A stretch of 18,065 nt of DNA, from contig JAWOIE010000028.1 in assembly GCA_046484825.1 (NCBI GenBank), forward strand, positions 1-18,065, given 5' to 3'. The notes beneath the pieces were generated by a model. That model saw nothing but the letters and a program-made list of their open reading frames with translations. It had not been told where the DNA came from and searched no databases. Every line of letters begins with the position of its first letter. Positions within the stretch are counted from its first letter, which is position 1. The position numbers and the translations under genes were made by a program. Positions 7,369-13,676 of this stretch are shown one piece after another. Origin of the DNA: CAJYAN01 sp046484825. Its GTDB lineage: Bacteria > Pseudomonadota > Gammaproteobacteria > UBA6429 > Thiohalophilaceae.

Positions 7369-8706
7369 ATGTCGCGAAAATATTTTGGTACCGACGGCAT
7401 CCGCGGACGCGTCGGCCAGTTTCCCATTACACCGGAATTTGTTATGAAGCTGGGTTGGGCCGTTGGCAAGGTCCTCGCCTGTAACAACGGCCGCAAGGTC
7501 GTTATTGGCAAGGACACGCGTATATCCGGTTACATGTTTGAGTCCGCCCTGGAGGCCGGTCTGTCCGCCGCCGGTGTGGAGATCCTGTTGCTGGGTCCCA
7601 TGCCCACCCCGGCCATCGCCTATCTCACCCGAACCCTGCATGCCTGTGCCGGCATTGTGATCAGCGCCTCGCACAATCCTTACTATGATAATGGCATCAA
7701 GTTTTTTTCTGCTGACGGCGCCAAGTTGCCCGATGATGTCGAGCACGCCATCGAAGACATGATTGACCAGGACATGGTCTGTACCGACCCCGCCGAACTG
7801 GGTAAGGCCATTCGTATCAATGATGCCGAAGGTCGCTATATCGAATTCTGTAAATCCTCCATCCCCTATCAGACCCGTCTGAGCGGTATGAAGATTGTGG
7901 TCGATGGCGCGCACGGTGCGTCCTATAAAGTAGCACCCTGTGTGTTTCGTGAACTGGGGGCCGAGGTCATTAGCATCGGCACCGAGCCCGATGGTCTGAA
8001 CATTAACGAGGGTGTCGGCTCCACCGCACCACAGGCTTTGCAGCACGCGGTCCTGCAACACCGTGCCGATCTGGGGATCGCCCTCGATGGTGACGGGGAT
8101 CGTCTGATCATGGTGGACCACACCGGCGCGGTCATCGATGGTGATGAGCTCCTCTACATCATTGCCATGGAGCGCAAGGCCTCCGGTCACCTGCAGGGTG
8201 GGGTGGTGGGCACCGTCATGAGCAATCTCGGTTTTGAACATGCCATGAAGAGCGCCGATATCCCCTTTAAACGGGCCGCCGTGGGTGACCGCTATGTCAT
8301 GGAAATGCTGCAGCAGGAAAACTGGTTTCTCGGTGGCGAGTCCTCTGGCCACATTATTTGCCTGGATCGGACCACCACCGGTGATGGCCTGATTTCGGCC
8401 CTCCAGGTGGTTGCCGCCATCCAGCATTCAGGCCGGCCCCTGGCCGAATTGCGCATGGGCATGGCCAAGTACCCGCAGACCCTGGTCAATGTCAAAATTG
8501 CCGAGCGCTTCGATATCACGGTCAACCAGCCCATACAGCAGGCCCTGAAAGACGCCGAGCAACAGCTGGGTAGCCGTGGCCGTGTCCTGCTGCGGGCCTC
8601 GGGGACCGAGCCCCTGATCCGGGTCATGGTCGAGGGGCAGGATGAGCAGCAGGTGCATATTGTCGCCAATGCGCTGGCCGATGTGGTCCGCACGGCGATA
8701 TCGTAA
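7369..8706 (+). CDS. glmM: Phosphoglucosamine mutase
   Basis: Interconverts glucosamine-6-phosphate and glucosamine-1-phosphate, the step feeding UDP-GlcNAc for peptidoglycan and lipopolysaccharide. The 445 residues match the E. coli enzyme. All four domains of the alpha-D-phosphohexomutase fold can be traced: N-terminal YFGTDGIRG, the phosphoserine loop ISASHNPYYDNG with S101, the magnesium loop DGDGDR with D240, D242 and D244, the sugar-binding GGESSGH (322-328), and the phosphate-binding RASGTEPLIRVMVEG (from 409). AAGGGAG at 7354-7360 gives a good ribosome site eight bases before the ATG. It should be translated from the folP transcript; no terminator is seen between them. Confidence 0.98.
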   Translation: MSRKYFGTDGIRGRVGQFPITPEFVMKLGWAVGKVLACNNGRKVVIGKDTRISGYMFESALEAGLSAAGVEILLLGPMPTPAIAYLTRTLHACAGIVISASHNPYYDNGIKFFSADGAKLPDDVEHAIEDMIDQDMVCTDPAELGKAIRINDAEGRYIEFCKSSIPYQTRLSGMKIVVDGAHGASYKVAPCVFRELGAEVISIGTEPDGLNINEGVGSTAPQALQHAVLQHRADLGIALDGDGDRLIMVDHTGAVIDGDELLYIIAMERKASGHLQGGVVGTVMSNLGFEHAMKSADIPFKRAAVGDRYVMEMLQQENWFLGGESSGHIICLDRTTTGDGLISALQVVAAIQHSGRPLAELRMGMAKYPQTLVNVKIAERFDITVNQPIQQALKDAEQQLGSRGRVLLRASGTEPLIRVMVEGQDEQQVHIVANALADVVRTAIS

Positions 8707-8823
8707 GTTTTTGTAATCCCAAGAAAATCCCGCAAAATCTCATTGCGTGCCATTGATTTTCAGGGGCAGCAAGGGTAAGCTTGCGCGCTATTTTATCGAC
8801 GAGTCAATTCAGCAGGATATAGC

Positions 8824-8827
8824 GAGG
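8824..8827 (+). promoter_or_regulatory. Shine-Dalgarno site fixing the tpiA start
   Basis: GAGG lies six bases before the ATG at 8834. The frame is open back to a GTG at 8747, but the 29 added residues would not fit the family, whose N-terminus begins a few residues before the AGNWKMNG strand. Confidence 0.65.
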
Positions 8828-8833
8828 TTTAAG

Positions 8834-9586
8834 ATGCGCCAGCCCATTATTGCAGGCAACTGGAAAATGAACGGTTCACGTAACAGTGTTCATGAACTCC
8901 TGGAGGGAATCAAGGCCGGCATGGCGGACGTCAACACTGCAGAAGTTGTCGTGTGCGCACCCTTTGTCTATCTCGCCGATGTTGAGCAGCAGCTTGCCGG
9001 CAGTGCCATTGCCTGGGGCGGGCAGAATCTGAGTACCGAGGCCAGCGGCGCGTTCACGGGGGAAATCTCTGCGGCCATGTTGCTCGATTTTCACTGCAAG
9101 TATGTCATCGTCGGGCATTCCGAGCGCCGCACCTATTACGGTGAAGATGACGCCCTGGTCGCCAGGAAGTTTGCCGTGGCCCGTGAAGCAGGCCTGGCAC
9201 CGATTTTGTGTATCGGCGAGACCCTCGCAGAGCGTGAAAAAGGCGTTACGGAAGAAGTGGTCGCGCGCCAGATTAAGGCCGTTATTGATGCGGTTGGGGT
9301 GAAGGCCCTGGCCGACGGCGTGGTCGCCTACGAGCCGGTCTGGGCCATCGGTACCGGCAAGACCGCGAGTCCGCAGCAGGCGCAGGACGTGCATGCCTAT
9401 ATTCGCAGTATGATCGCAGAACACGATGCCGACGTGGCGGCCAAGGTGCGCATTCAGTACGGCGGTAGCATGAATGCCGCGAACGCCGCTGAATTGCTGG
9501 CCATGGAGGATATTGACGGCGGTCTGATTGGCGGCGCTTCATTAAAGGCGCCGGACTTTTTAACCATTTGTAAGGCAGCAGGTTAA
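8834..9586 (+). CDS. tpiA: Triosephosphate isomerase
   Basis: Interconverts dihydroxyacetone phosphate and glyceraldehyde-3-phosphate in glycolysis and gluconeogenesis; a cytoplasmic TIM barrel. The 250 residues match the 255 of E. coli. Catalytic residues are all visible: N9 and K11 in AGNWKMNG, H95 in IVGHSERR, and E167 in AYEPVWAIGTGK, which also begins the mobile loop 6. The phosphate-binding YGGSMNAAN and GGLIGGASL near the C-terminus are intact. The 127-nt gap after glmM has no recognisable terminator and only weak promoter-like hexamers, so whether tpiA is in the folP-glmM transcript is unclear. secG starts 2 nt after the stop, which points to a tpiA-secG unit. Confidence 0.97.
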   Translation: MRQPIIAGNWKMNGSRNSVHELLEGIKAGMADVNTAEVVVCAPFVYLADVEQQLAGSAIAWGGQNLSTEASGAFTGEISAAMLLDFHCKYVIVGHSERRTYYGEDDALVARKFAVAREAGLAPILCIGETLAEREKGVTEEVVARQIKAVIDAVGVKALADGVVAYEPVWAIGTGKTASPQQAQDVHAYIRSMIAEHDADVAAKVRIQYGGSMNAANAAELLAMEDIDGGLIGGASLKAPDFLTICKAAG

Positions 9587-9588
9587 TC

Positions 9589-9951
9589 ATGCTACAGAAT
9601 ATCATCCTGATTTTTCATGTCCTGCTTTCAGTCGCCCTGGTGGTACTGGTGCTGCTGCAGCAGGGCAAGGGTGCCGACGCCGGCGCGGCCTTTGGCGGAG
9701 GCGGCGGTGGCGGCGGTGCCTCGGGCTCGGTCTTTGGCAGCAAGGGTTCAGGCTCGTTTTTGACCCGCACCACGGGTATTCTGGCAGCGCTGTTTTTTAT
9801 CACCAGTCTGTCACTGGCCTATCTGGCCAATCAGACGATCGAGCAGACGAGTGTCGTGGATCGGGTGAGTACCTCCGTACAGCCTGCGACAGAAGCGAGG
9901 CCAGAAGAGACAAGCCCGGCGCCGGTCTCAGACGTCCCGGTCGCCGACTAA
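9589..9951 (+). CDS. secG: Preprotein translocase subunit SecG
   Basis: Non-essential third subunit of the SecYEG channel that stimulates SecA-driven export across the inner membrane. The 120-residue protein has the family layout: membrane helix 1 at about 3-23, the cytoplasmic loop LLQQGKGADAGAAFG, then GSGSFLTRTTGILA leading into helix 2 at about 61-79, and a polar proline- and glutamate-rich tail. The loop carries eight consecutive glycines (residues 36-43), longer than the short GAG-type stretch in E. coli. It begins 2 nt after tpiA with only AGG at 9580-9582 as ribosome site, so coupling to tpiA translation is likely. The tRNA-Leu gene starts 12 nt after its stop, as in the secG-leuU arrangement of E. 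coli. Confidence 0.95.
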   Translation: MLQNIILIFHVLLSVALVVLVLLQQGKGADAGAAFGGGGGGGGASGSVFGSKGSGSFLTRTTGILAALFFITSLSLAYLANQTIEQTSVVDRVSTSVQPATEARPEETSPAPVSDVPVAD

Positions 9952-9963
9952 ACTATAAGTATC

Positions 9964-10048
9964 GCCCAGGTGGTGAAATTGGTAGACACGCTATCTTGAG
10001 GGGGTAGTGGCGTAAGCTGTGCCGGTTCGAGTCCGGCCCTGGGCACCA
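9964..10048 (+). tRNA. leuU: tRNA-Leu (anticodon GAG)
   Basis: Complete class II tRNA of 85 nt including an encoded CCA (10046-10048). The acceptor stem GCCCAGG (9964-9970) pairs with CCTGGGC (10038-10044), followed by discriminator A. The anticodon stem CTATC/GGTAG holds the loop TTGAGGG with anticodon GAG at 9998-10000, reading CUC and CUU leucine codons. The long variable arm (10008-10020) and the T arm GCCGG/CCGGC with TTCGAGT loop are intact. Position after secG matches E. coli leuU. No second tRNA (metY in E. coli) follows. Confidence 0.96.
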
Positions 10049-10084
10049 ATAAAATGCTGTCAGTCTGTGTGACTGGCGGTGCGG

Positions 10085-10118
10085 AAAAAGCCGATATGTG
10101 TCCCATGTCGGCTTTTTT
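10085..10118 (+). terminator. Intrinsic terminator after tRNA-Leu
   Basis: AAAAAGCCGATATG (10085-10098) pairs with CATGTCGGC plus T residues (10104-10117) around loop TGTCC, giving a stem of about 14 bp with one G-U pair, and ends in six T at 10113-10118. It closes the tpiA-secG-tRNA unit and insulates the nuo operon. A smaller hairpin CAGTC/GACTG (10061-10075) lies in the tRNA trailer between the CCA end and the terminator. Confidence 0.92.
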
Positions 10119-10193
10119 CGTTTTGCGCAAGTTGCTAATCAATAACGTACTTTTTCTATAGCGAAATTTTTTATACCCCCCAAAAACTAAAGT

Positions 10194-10235
10194 AAGTTTA
10201 TGTTTTATAAAGGTAAAACAAAATTTCATAAACTT
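10194..10235. repeat. Nested inverted repeats upstream of the nuo promoter
   Basis: AAGTTTATG (10194-10202) and CATAAACTT (10227-10235) are perfect 9-base inverted copies whose centres are 33 bp apart, about three helical turns. Inside them TGTTTTA (10201-10207) and TAAAACA (10214-10220) form a second perfect 7-base pair around TAAAGG. The right outer arm overlaps the first two bases of the nuo -35 box. It could be an operator or simply an AT-rich UP-type region; no family consensus that I know matches. Confidence 0.4.
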
Positions 10236-10263
10236 GACACTTTATTCATGCCTGACCTAGACT
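10234..10263 (+). promoter_or_regulatory. Sigma70-type promoter of the nuo operon
   Basis: Perfect TTGACA (10234-10239), an 18-base spacer and TAGACT (10258-10263, 4 of 6). AT-rich DNA at about 10195-10232 could act as an UP element. Transcription would start near 10270, leaving a leader of about 90 nt. A weaker candidate (TTGCTA at 10132 with TATAGC at 10157) lies upstream. The direct repeat CTGACC at 10252-10257 and 10262-10267 flanks the -10. Confidence 0.65.
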
Positions 10264-10359
10264 GACCACCGCTAAAAATTACTAGCGAATAATAAAAATA
10301 GAGAATTATTACGACCTGAGCGTTCACCATCAGGCATATACCAAGGGAAGAGGAGTGGC
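10264..10359 (+). other. nuo operon 5' leader
   Basis: Untranslated region between the proposed promoter and nuoA. It holds short inverted repeats: CGCTA/TAGCG (10270-10274, 10283-10287), AATAAT/ATTATT (10288-10293, 10305-10310) and CCTGA/TCAGG (10315-10319, 10330-10334). All are short, the middle one is pure AT, and none is followed by a T run, so I see no attenuator or recognisable riboswitch. The end carries the nuoA ribosome site GAGGAG at 10350-10355. The remaining stretch 10119-10193 is AT-rich with no gene that I can see. Confidence 0.35.
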
Positions 10360-10716
10360 ATGTTAGAGAACTACCTGCCAGTGTTAATCTTTATCTGCGT
10401 CGGCCTGTTGGTAGGCGGCGTCATGATTGCGTTGGGTTTTGTGCTGGCACCGCACAAACCCGACAGCGAAAAACTCTCCCCCTATGAGTGCGGCTTTGAG
10501 GCCTTTGAAGACGCCCGCATGAAGTTCGACGTGCGTTACTACCTGGTCGCCATACTCTTTATTATTTTCGATCTGGAAATCGCCTTTCTGTTCCCCTGGG
10601 CCATTGTGCTCGAAGACATTGGTCTGTTTGGCTTTCTCGCCATGATGGTTTTTCTCGGTATTCTGGTCGTCGGCTTTGTCTACGAGTGGAAAAAAGGGGC
10701 GCTGGAATGGGAATAA
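10360..10716 (+). CDS. nuoA: NADH-quinone oxidoreductase subunit A
   Basis: Membrane subunit of complex I (ND3 homologue) at the junction of the peripheral and membrane arms; its long loop lines the quinone cavity entrance. The 118 residues contain three membrane helices at about 7-29, 60-82 and 88-110. Family signatures are present: YECGFE in the loop, with the cysteine corresponding to the conserved loop cysteine, and DVRYYLVAILFIIFDLEIAFLFPW, whose acidic residues are conserved. GAGGAG at 10350-10355 precedes the ATG. This is the first gene of an eight-gene visible nuo run, and nuoB follows after 27 nt. Confidence 0.96.
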   Translation: MLENYLPVLIFICVGLLVGGVMIALGFVLAPHKPDSEKLSPYECGFEAFEDARMKFDVRYYLVAILFIIFDLEIAFLFPWAIVLEDIGLFGFLAMMVFLGILVVGFVYEWKKGALEWE

Positions 10717-10743
10717 ATACACCAAAGCGCAGAGGATACGGCG

Positions 10744-11220
10744 ATGCCCATTGAAGGTATTCTAAAAGAAGGCTTTGTCACCACCTCGCTTGACGGTTTG
10801 ATCAACTGGGCGCGTACCGGTTCCATGTGGCCCATGACTTTTGGTCTGGCCTGTTGCGCGGTTGAAATGATGCAGGCCGCCGCTTCTCGCTATGATATGG
10901 ACCGTATGGGCATTATTTTTCGTCCCAGTCCGCGTCAGTCAGATGTCATGATCGTCGCGGGTACCCTGGTGAATAAAATGGCGCCGGCCCTGCGCAAGGT
11001 TTACGACCAGATGGCCGAACCCCGCTGGGTCATCTCAATGGGTTCCTGTGCCAATGGTGGCGGCTACTATCACTACTCCTATTCGGTGGTGCGCGGCTGT
11101 GATCGCATTGTGCCTGTCGATGTCTACGTGCCGGGGTGTCCGCCTACGGCAGAGGCCCTGTTGTACGGCATTATCCAGCTGCAGAATAAGATTCGCCGCA
11201 CCAACACCATTGCCCGTTAA
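10744..11220 (+). CDS. nuoB: NADH-quinone oxidoreductase subunit B
   Basis: Peripheral-arm subunit (PSST homologue) that carries cluster N2, the last iron-sulfur centre, which hands electrons to quinone. The 158 residues include the four N2 ligands: the adjacent pair C37-C38 in GLACCAVEMM, C102 in SMGSCANGGGYY and C132 in VPGCPPTAEALL. Another cysteine, C119, lies in RGCDRIVPVD and is not a known ligand. AGAGGA at 10731-10736 lies seven bases before the ATG. It sits between nuoA (27-nt gap) and nuoC (18-nt gap), the standard order. Confidence 0.97.
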   Translation: MPIEGILKEGFVTTSLDGLINWARTGSMWPMTFGLACCAVEMMQAAASRYDMDRMGIIFRPSPRQSDVMIVAGTLVNKMAPALRKVYDQMAEPRWVISMGSCANGGGYYHYSYSVVRGCDRIVPVDVYVPGCPPTAEALLYGIIQLQNKIRRTNTIAR

Positions 11221-11238
11221 GCGAAAAGAATAGCCAAT

Positions 11239-11862
11239 ATGTCCGAGTATTATCAAAATCTGGCAAGCAAAGTACGCGATCGCTTTGGTGATGTCGTTAG
11301 TGACTGCCATGTTGCCTTTGGTGAATTGACCCTCGTCATTGATAAGGTGGACCTCATTGAGGTGGCTACGGCGCTGCGCGATGAAGCGGACTTTGCCTTT
11401 GAAGAAGTGGTCGACATCTGTGGCGTTGATTATCTGGATTTTGCCAATGGTGAATGGGAAGGTCCACGCTATGCCGTAGCTTATCAGTTGCTGTCCATTA
11501 CCAATAACCATCGCCTGCGCCTGAAGGTCTTTGTTGATGGTGAGCCGCCGGTGCTGGATTCCGTGATAGATGTCTGGAATGGCGCGAACTGGTACGAGCG
11601 TGAAGCCTTTGACCTCTATGGTATTGTCTTTGCGGGCCATCCGGATCTGCGCCGCATTCTCACGGATTATGGTTTTATTGGTCATCCCTTCCGCAAGGAT
11701 TTTCCGCTGAGTGGCAACGTGGAAATGCGTTATGACCCCGAACAACAGCGTGTCATTTATGAGCCGGTCAGTATTGAGCTTCGCGTGAACCAGCCACGCA
11801 CCATTCGCGATGACCATCGTTATGCCGCTCGGATGAAAGATGAGGGCGTAGCCGATGTCTGA
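11239..11862 (+). CDS. nuoC: NADH-quinone oxidoreductase subunit C
   Basis: Peripheral-arm subunit (30-kDa homologue) without cofactors that scaffolds the quinone module. The 207-residue protein carries the family signature WYEREAFDLYGIVFAGHPDL followed by RRILTDYGFIGHPFRKDFP. It is a separate gene and not the NuoCD fusion of E. coli, which is the arrangement in Legionella, beta- and alphaproteobacteria. The upstream sequence (AAAAGAA) is a weak ribosome site. Its last 8 nt overlap the start of nuoD, so translation of the two is probably coupled, keeping the equal subunit ratio that fusion gives elsewhere. Confidence 0.96.
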   Translation: MSEYYQNLASKVRDRFGDVVSDCHVAFGELTLVIDKVDLIEVATALRDEADFAFEEVVDICGVDYLDFANGEWEGPRYAVAYQLLSITNNHRLRLKVFVDGEPPVLDSVIDVWNGANWYEREAFDLYGIVFAGHPDLRRILTDYGFIGHPFRKDFPLSGNVEMRYDPEQQRVIYEPVSIELRVNQPRTIRDDHRYAARMKDEGVADV

Positions 11863-13108
11863 AATTCGTAACTACACACTCAATTTTGGCCCGCAGCATC
11901 CGGCCGCGCATGGTGTCTTACGCCTGGTGCTGGAAATGGACGGCGAGGTCATTCAGCGTGCCGACCCGCACGTAGGACTGTTGCACCGCGCCACGGAAAA
12001 ACTGGCCGAGTACAAACCCTATAATCAAAGCATTCCCTACATGGATCGTCTCGACTATGTCTCCATGATGTGTAATGAGCATGGCTATGTGCTGGCGCTG
12101 GAACGCTTGCTGGGCATCGAGGCACCGCTGCGGGCGCAATACATCCGTGTGATGTTCGATGAGCTTACCCGTATTCTCAATCACCTGATGTGGCTGGGCA
12201 CCCATGCCCTCGACGTCGGCGCTATGACGGTGTTTCTGTACTGTTTTCGTGAGCGTGAAGACCTCATGGATATGTACGAGGCGGTCTCGGGGGCGCGCAT
12301 GCACGCGGCCTATTACCGGCCAGGCGGTCTGTATCGTGACCTGCCCGAGCGCATGCCGCAGTACGAACAGAACAAATATAAATCAGAAAAAGACGTAAAG
12401 CGGCAGAACGCGAATCGTGGCGGCTCACTGCTCGATTTTATTGAAGACTTTAGCAATCGTTTCCCCGGCTACGTGGATGACTACGAAACCCTTTTGACCG
12501 ATAACCGTATCTGGAAGCAGCGTACTGTCGGCATTGGTGTGGTCAGTCCCGAACGCGCCCTGCAACTGGGCTTTACCGGCCCCATGCTGCGCGGCTCCGG
12601 TTTTGAATGGGACTTGCGTAAGAAGCAGCCTTATGAAGTCTATGACAAGATGGATTTTGATATCCCCGTTGGCGTCAATGGCGATTGTTATGACCGTTAT
12701 CTGGTGCGCGTGGAAGAAATGCGCCAGTCCAATCGCATTGTCAAGCAGTGTATTAAGTGGCTGCGACAGAATCCCGGCCCGGTCATGCTGGACGATCACA
12801 AGCTGGCGCCGCCCAGGCGTGAAGAAATGAAAGCGGATATGGAGTCACTCATCCATCACTTCAAATTATTTACCGAGGGTTACACCTTGCCAGTGGGCGA
12901 AGCCTATGCCGCTATCGAACATCCCAAGGGTGAGTTCGGTATTTACCTGGTCTCCGATGGCGCGAACAAACCTTATCGTCTGAAGATCCGCGCGCCGGGG
13001 TTTCCGCACCTGGCCGCCATGGATGAAATGGCCAAGGGCCACATGCTGGCTGATGTGGTGGCCATTATCGGCACCATGGATATTGTCTTCGGGGAGATCG
13101 ATCGATGA
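11855..13108 (+). CDS. nuoD: NADH-quinone oxidoreductase subunit D
   Basis: Peripheral-arm subunit (49-kDa homologue, related to NiFe-hydrogenase large subunits) forming the quinone-reduction site with NuoB. The 417 residues show the N-terminal NFGPQHPAAHGVLRLVLEM. H19 and Y68 (in LDYVSMM) are 49 residues apart, the spacing of the quinone-contacting His and Tyr of the bovine and Thermus proteins. The C-terminus SDGANKPYRLKIRAPGF and IIGTMDIVFGEIDR is intact, and the hydrogenase metal-binding cysteines are absent, as expected. GAGGG at 11842-11846 serves the ATG, which overlaps nuoC by 8 nt. The stop overlaps the nuoE start as ATGA. Confidence 0.97.
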   Translation: MSEIRNYTLNFGPQHPAAHGVLRLVLEMDGEVIQRADPHVGLLHRATEKLAEYKPYNQSIPYMDRLDYVSMMCNEHGYVLALERLLGIEAPLRAQYIRVMFDELTRILNHLMWLGTHALDVGAMTVFLYCFREREDLMDMYEAVSGARMHAAYYRPGGLYRDLPERMPQYEQNKYKSEKDVKRQNANRGGSLLDFIEDFSNRFPGYVDDYETLLTDNRIWKQRTVGIGVVSPERALQLGFTGPMLRGSGFEWDLRKKQPYEVYDKMDFDIPVGVNGDCYDRYLVRVEEMRQSNRIVKQCIKWLRQNPGPVMLDDHKLAPPRREEMKADMESLIHHFKLFTEGYTLPVGEAYAAIEHPKGEFGIYLVSDGANKPYRLKIRAPGFPHLAAMDEMAKGHMLADVVAIIGTMDIVFGEIDR

Positions 13109-13617
13109 GCCTGTTGCAACAGAAACACGAAAACAAGGCACACCTGCTCAACAAGGAATCACGTGCCGATATTGATCGCTGGGTCGCCAAATATCCCGTC
13201 GAGCGCAAGTCATCGGCGGTGATGGCGGCGCTACGTATTGCCCAGGATCAGAACGGCGGCTACCTGACTAATGACCTGATCGAAGCGGTCGCGGACTATC
13301 TGGACATGGAGGCCATTGCCGCCTATGAGGTGGCTACCTTTTATTCCATGTATGAACGTGACCCGGTCGGACGGCACAAGATCTGTGTCTGCACCAACAT
13401 TTCCTGCATGTTATGCGGTTCGGACGAAGTGGTGGCGCATCTGCAAAATCGCCTTGGCATCAAACTGGGGGAAACCTCTGAAGATGGCCGTTTTACCCTG
13501 AAGGAAGTCGAGTGCCTCGGCGCCTGTGTCGATGCCCCCATGCTGGAGGTGGCCAGGACCTATTACGGCAAACTGACGCCAGACAAGATTGACGCAATCC
13601 TGAACGAGTTGGATTAA
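13105..13617 (+). CDS. nuoE: NADH-quinone oxidoreductase subunit E
   Basis: Thioredoxin-fold [2Fe-2S] subunit (24-kDa homologue) carrying cluster N1a next to the FMN of NuoF. The 170 residues have an N-terminal helical bundle and then the four ligands: C96 and C101 in CTNISC, C137 and C141 in CLGACVDAP. Two further cysteines, C94 and C104, lie beside the first ligand pair. The start overlaps the nuoD stop in ATGA, implying coupled translation. A 59-nt gap to nuoF is the longest within the visible operon. Confidence 0.97.
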   Translation: MSLLQQKHENKAHLLNKESRADIDRWVAKYPVERKSSAVMAALRIAQDQNGGYLTNDLIEAVADYLDMEAIAAYEVATFYSMYERDPVGRHKICVCTNISCMLCGSDEVVAHLQNRLGIKLGETSEDGRFTLKEVECLGACVDAPMLEVARTYYGKLTPDKIDAILNELD

Positions 13618-13661
13618 TGCATGTACCCACCAATTACTATAACAACACACAGCATGTCTAA
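13617..13661 (+). other. Possible 14-codon ORF bridging nuoE and nuoF
   Basis: The nuoE stop forms TAATG, and the ATG opens a frame of 14 codons (MHVPTNYYNNTQHV) that ends at TAA 13659-13661. The strong nuoF ribosome site (AGGGGAGGAG, 13661-13670) begins at the last base of that stop. It has no ribosome site of its own, so it could be read only by re-initiation. It may be chance. Confidence 0.15.
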
Positions 13662-13676
13662 GGGGAGGAGTGGCGA

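Noticed and set aside
7186..8427. 413-codon open frame antisense to glmM and the end of folP
   Set aside because: Shadow of two genes with strong motifs on the plus strand; composition follows from their codon use.
8769..8784. GCAAG/CTTGC hairpin between glmM and tpiA
   Set aside because: Only five base pairs and no adjacent T tract; it does not qualify as a terminator.
8747..8833. 29-codon N-terminal extension of tpiA from a GTG
   Set aside because: The family begins just before AGNWKMNG, and the ATG at 8834 has a GAGG ribosome site six bases upstream.
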